Of a stretch of 7,426 bases of DNA, positions 6,129 to 7,426 are shown piece after piece; the stretch's first letter is position 1, and every line of letters starts with the position of its first letter. Below the pieces are notes generated by a model. That model saw only the letters and a program-made list of their open reading frames with translations. It had not been told where the DNA came from and made no database searches. The stretch comes from Kiritimatiellia bacterium (GTDB lineage: Bacteria; Verrucomicrobiota; Kiritimatiellia; RFP12; UBA1067): contig JAFVZE010000191.1 in NCBI GenBank assembly GCA_017508315.1, forward strand, positions 1 to 7,426. Reading direction: 5' to 3'. The translations under genes were made by a program, and so were the position numbers.

Positions 6129-6560
6129 TTAGAGCTTGATCTCGACCGGCTTCTGCGCGGCGTGGGTGTGTTCGGCGCCGGCGAAGACTTTCAGACGCGT
6201 CATCATCTTGCGGGCGATGTTGTTCTTCGGGAGCATTCCCCAGACCGCTTCCTTGATCATGCGGTCGGGATGGCTCGCGCGCATCTCGGCGGCGCTGAAG
6301 CGCTTGAGACCGTTGCGGTAGCCGCTGTAACGCTGATATTCCTTCTGCTCTTCCTTGTTGCCCGAGAGCTTGACGGAAGCGGCGTTCGTGACGATGACGA
6401 AAGCGCCGGCGTCGACCGAAGGATCGAAGGTGGGAAGATCCTTGGCGCGGAGTTTGTTTGCGACGACGACTGCGAGACGGCCCAAAGGCTGATCCTTCGC
6501 GTCGATGAGGAACCAGGTGCGGTTTTCGCCTGGATTCGGAGCACGATAGCTCTTCTGCAT
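6129..6560 (-). CDS. rplM: 50S ribosomal protein L13 (uL13)
   Basis: Early-assembling protein of the large ribosomal subunit that binds 23S rRNA. The 143 residues match the family length. Signatures are WFLIDAKDQPLGRLA (16-30), GAFVIVTNA (52-60), the SGNKEEQKEYQRYSGYRNG stretch (66-84), AVWGMLPKNN (105-114) and FAGAEHTHAAQKP (126-138). The ATG at 6560 is preceded only by a purine-rich AGAAAGAGAA, so its ribosome binding site is much weaker than that of rpsI. It is first in the usual rplM-rpsI pair and has a promoter at 6688-6717. In E. coli the L13 protein represses this operon through its leader; a leader hairpin is present here, but no shared motif can be shown. Confidence 0.97.
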   Translation of the reverse strand: MQKSYRAPNPGENRTWFLIDAKDQPLGRLAVVVANKLRAKDLPTFDPSVDAGAFVIVTNAASVKLSGNKEEQKEYQRYSGYRNGLKRFSAAEMRASHPDRMIKEAVWGMLPKNNIARKMMTRLKVFAGAEHTHAAQKPVEIKL

Positions 6561-6627
6561 CTTTGTTTTCTCTTTCTTTTCTTGCGGATTTGTGCCCTTT
6601 GTCCGGGGTTTTGTCCGCGTCTACGGC

Positions 6628-6645
6628 CGAGCGCCCTTGCGCCCG
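6628..6645 (-). promoter_or_regulatory. Leader hairpin of the rplM-rpsI mRNA
   Basis: In the predicted leader of about 120 nt, CGGGCGC and GCGCTCG can pair over 7 bp (one G-U) around an AAGG loop. Just downstream in the leader, CGGACAAA occurs twice with a 12-nt period (6617-6610 and 6605-6598). These might form part of an L13 feedback site, but that role is inference. Confidence 0.3.
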
Positions 6646-6687
6646 CACCTCGGAACCGGTTAGCCCCCGATCCCAAAATTTCCGCGT

Positions 6688-6717
6688 ATTTTACCAAACC
6701 ATGCCCTTACCTGTCAA
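6688..6717 (-). promoter_or_regulatory. Promoter of rplM-rpsI
   Basis: A consensus -35 box TTGACA (6717-6712) is followed after 18 nt by TAAAAT (6693-6688), itself preceded by TGG as an extended -10. Transcription would start near 6681, giving a leader of about 120 nt before rplM. Strength and position fit a ribosomal protein operon. Confidence 0.8.
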
Positions 6718-6807
6718 ATACACGCACCGCAAATTAAACGGTCGAAGAATCCCCGTTTCGGGTTATGAATCTCCCAGTAGCGAAAGCAATAAAACTTTGC
6801 GGACTAA

Positions 6808-6817
6808 AGCGTAAGCT
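6808..6817. other. Small hairpin beside the REP-like palindrome
   Basis: On the plus strand a 4-bp stem (AGC plus A paired with GCTT) closes a GTAA loop of GNRA type, about 18 nt left of the larger palindrome. It is too small to mean much alone but may be part of one repeated unit. Confidence 0.25.
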
Positions 6818-6835
6818 TAAACCGATGCCAAGTGC

Positions 6836-6861
6836 GGCGGCGAAGGGACTCGCCGCCCTAC
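6836..6861 (-). repeat. REP-like palindrome with GTAG head
   Basis: On the minus strand, GTAG (6861-6858) is directly followed by GGCGGCGA, a 6-nt loop and TCGCCGCC, a perfect 8-bp stem (6857-6850 with 6843-6836). A GTAG or similar tetranucleotide right before a GC-rich palindrome is the usual layout of REP elements mobilised by RAYT (Y1 REP-associated) transposases. There is no T-tract, so a standard intrinsic terminator is less likely, though it could shield the 3' end of the lpoB-like mRNA. Only one copy is in the window, so repetition is not shown. Confidence 0.45.
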
Positions 6862-6972
6862 CAACTTTATCATTCCACTCTCGAACTCGATCTCGCAACT
6901 CCAACCCAAAAACTCAATCCACAAATCTGCACATATCGACCAGCACCTCCTTCGACGACATACCGCAGGACA

Positions 6973-7426
6973 TTACATTCCAAAAACGGAAGTCTCCTGT
7001 TGTTTGCGGATTTCCTGCTCATCACTCCACACAATTTCGCCGGAACCGATATCCTTGAGATTGAGCGTAAACTTATAATAGCGGTCAGTAACCCCGTTGA
7101 CATGCTGGCGCATCTCGGAGAGTTCTCCGTAAAGATACATTTGTGCAGCAGACTGGCGCCCCATTTTGACGACCTTTGACTGATCTGTCATTCCGTTCAG
7201 AGCCTGATCGTTCATAATCTGCAGATCATCCGCCGCCGTAGAGCGGTCCATAAATCTGAAGCGGCACGAACGCAGAAGTTTCGTGCGGATCGACGAAGTT
7301 ATCGAACGCATATCCAAATGCATGGATGAACGGTTCTTGATCCCTGTGATGTCCAGCACGGGACGCTTCCCTCCGATCTCAGCTATGAATTCCTGGTCCG
7401 CCAGCATGGAATCAACCATTTTCTCA
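6973..7426 (-). CDS. LpoB-like penicillin-binding-protein activator lipoprotein (5' partial)
   Basis: The frame is open to the right edge and ends in TAA at 6975-6973, so about 150 C-terminal residues are visible. An internal ATG at 7419 could be taken as start, but the frame stays open before it and the family aligns further upstream, so the true start and lipoprotein signal are probably outside. The order of motifs follows E. coli LpoB: KRPVLDITGIKNRSS (compare the LVDSVNNRT region), a SIRTKLLRSCRFRFMD helix-strand, YLYGELSEM, and FTLNLKDIGSGEIVWSDEQE near the end (compare TGEIIWSG). LpoB sits in the outer membrane and activates the peptidoglycan synthase PBP1B through the wall. Function in this organism is inferred from family only. 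The gene is poorer in GC than the block to its left and has no clear terminator. Confidence 0.75.
   Translation of the reverse strand, partial: EKMVDSMLADQEFIAEIGGKRPVLDITGIKNRSSMHLDMRSITSSIRTKLLRSCRFRFMDRSTAADDLQIMNDQALNGMTDQSKVVKMGRQSAAQMYLYGELSEMRQHVNGVTDRYYKFTLNLKDIGSGEIVWSDEQEIRKQQETSVFGM

Larger units (their letters stand above)
6718..6972. other. Non-coding spacer between the lpoB-like gene and the rplM promoter
   Basis: This 255-nt stretch is poorer in GC than the rest of the window. Frames on both strands are short, lack supported starts or run into the lpoB-like gene, so I call no gene. It holds the two small hairpins described separately (6808-6817 and 6836-6861) and no T-tract terminator for the lpoB-like gene. 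Confidence 0.6.

Noticed and set aside
5713..6648. Minus-strand 311-residue frame that includes all of rpsI and extends across rplM
   Set aside because: Only its last 133 residues are S9, with a strong ribosome binding site at ATG 6114. The rest reads rplM out of frame; it is not a fusion.
6836..6857. Palindrome as an intrinsic terminator of the lpoB-like gene
   Set aside because: No T-tract follows the stem on the minus strand and it lies over 110 nt beyond the stop codon; REP-like is a better reading.
6914..6934. Six-codon minus-strand frame after AAGGAGG (6952-6946)
   Set aside because: The ribosome-binding-like site is good, but a six-residue peptide behind the lpoB-like gene has no support and the motif arises easily by chance.
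6765..7179. Plus-strand frames of 97 and 115 codons in the spacer and across the lpoB-like gene
   Set aside because: They have no ribosome binding site or recognisable domain, and run antisense through the supported gene.

Overview
The window is GC-rich and tightly packed, with complete genes whose start sites, motifs and spacing are coherent. Gene content suggests a Gram-negative bacterium of the PVC group, most like Lentisphaerae/Verrucomicrobiota. The pointers are a XylR-type regulator (LacI-like sensor fused to AraC HTH), an LpoB-like outer-membrane lipoprotein, a stand-alone AICAR transformylase and an RhlB-like helicase with a long basic N-terminus. This placement is inferred from the proteins read by eye, not from a database search.

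Layout, left to right. (1) 1-639, plus strand: the C-terminal part of a XylR/AraC-type sugar-responsive regulator, cut by the window edge. (2) 620-5614, minus strand: four genes read leftwards, namely an RhlB-like DEAD-box RNA helicase (3704-5614), a stand-alone AICAR formyltransferase (2374-3672), a membrane-anchored LysM protein whose N-terminus looks like that of TonB (1773-2342), and aspartate carbamoyltransferase pyrB (620-1696). The first two junctions are 31 nt each. pyrB lies 76 nt further on and seems to have its own promoter at 1721-1750. pyrB overlaps the end of the regulator by 20 nt, tail to tail. (3) 5713-6560, minus strand: the classic rplM-rpsI ribosomal protein operon, with a good promoter at 6688-6717, a leader of about 120 nt and a strong intrinsic terminator at 5664-5695. 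(4) 6561-6972: about 410 nt without a convincing gene, holding the rplM promoter and leader and a REP-like palindrome preceded by GTAG. (5) 6973-7426, minus strand: the C-terminal part of an LpoB-like lipoprotein, cut by the window edge.

How the genes fit together: the central cluster joins one step of purine synthesis (AICAR to FAICAR), the first committed step of pyrimidine synthesis (carbamoyl aspartate) and an RNA helicase, next to a ribosomal protein operon. This reads as a growth-linked block. The LysM protein is the odd member, and its TonB-like anchor is the most unusual feature of the window. I see no phage, insertion sequence, CRISPR array, tRNA or rRNA. Most of the window is housekeeping, and I do not claim a new defence or mobile system.
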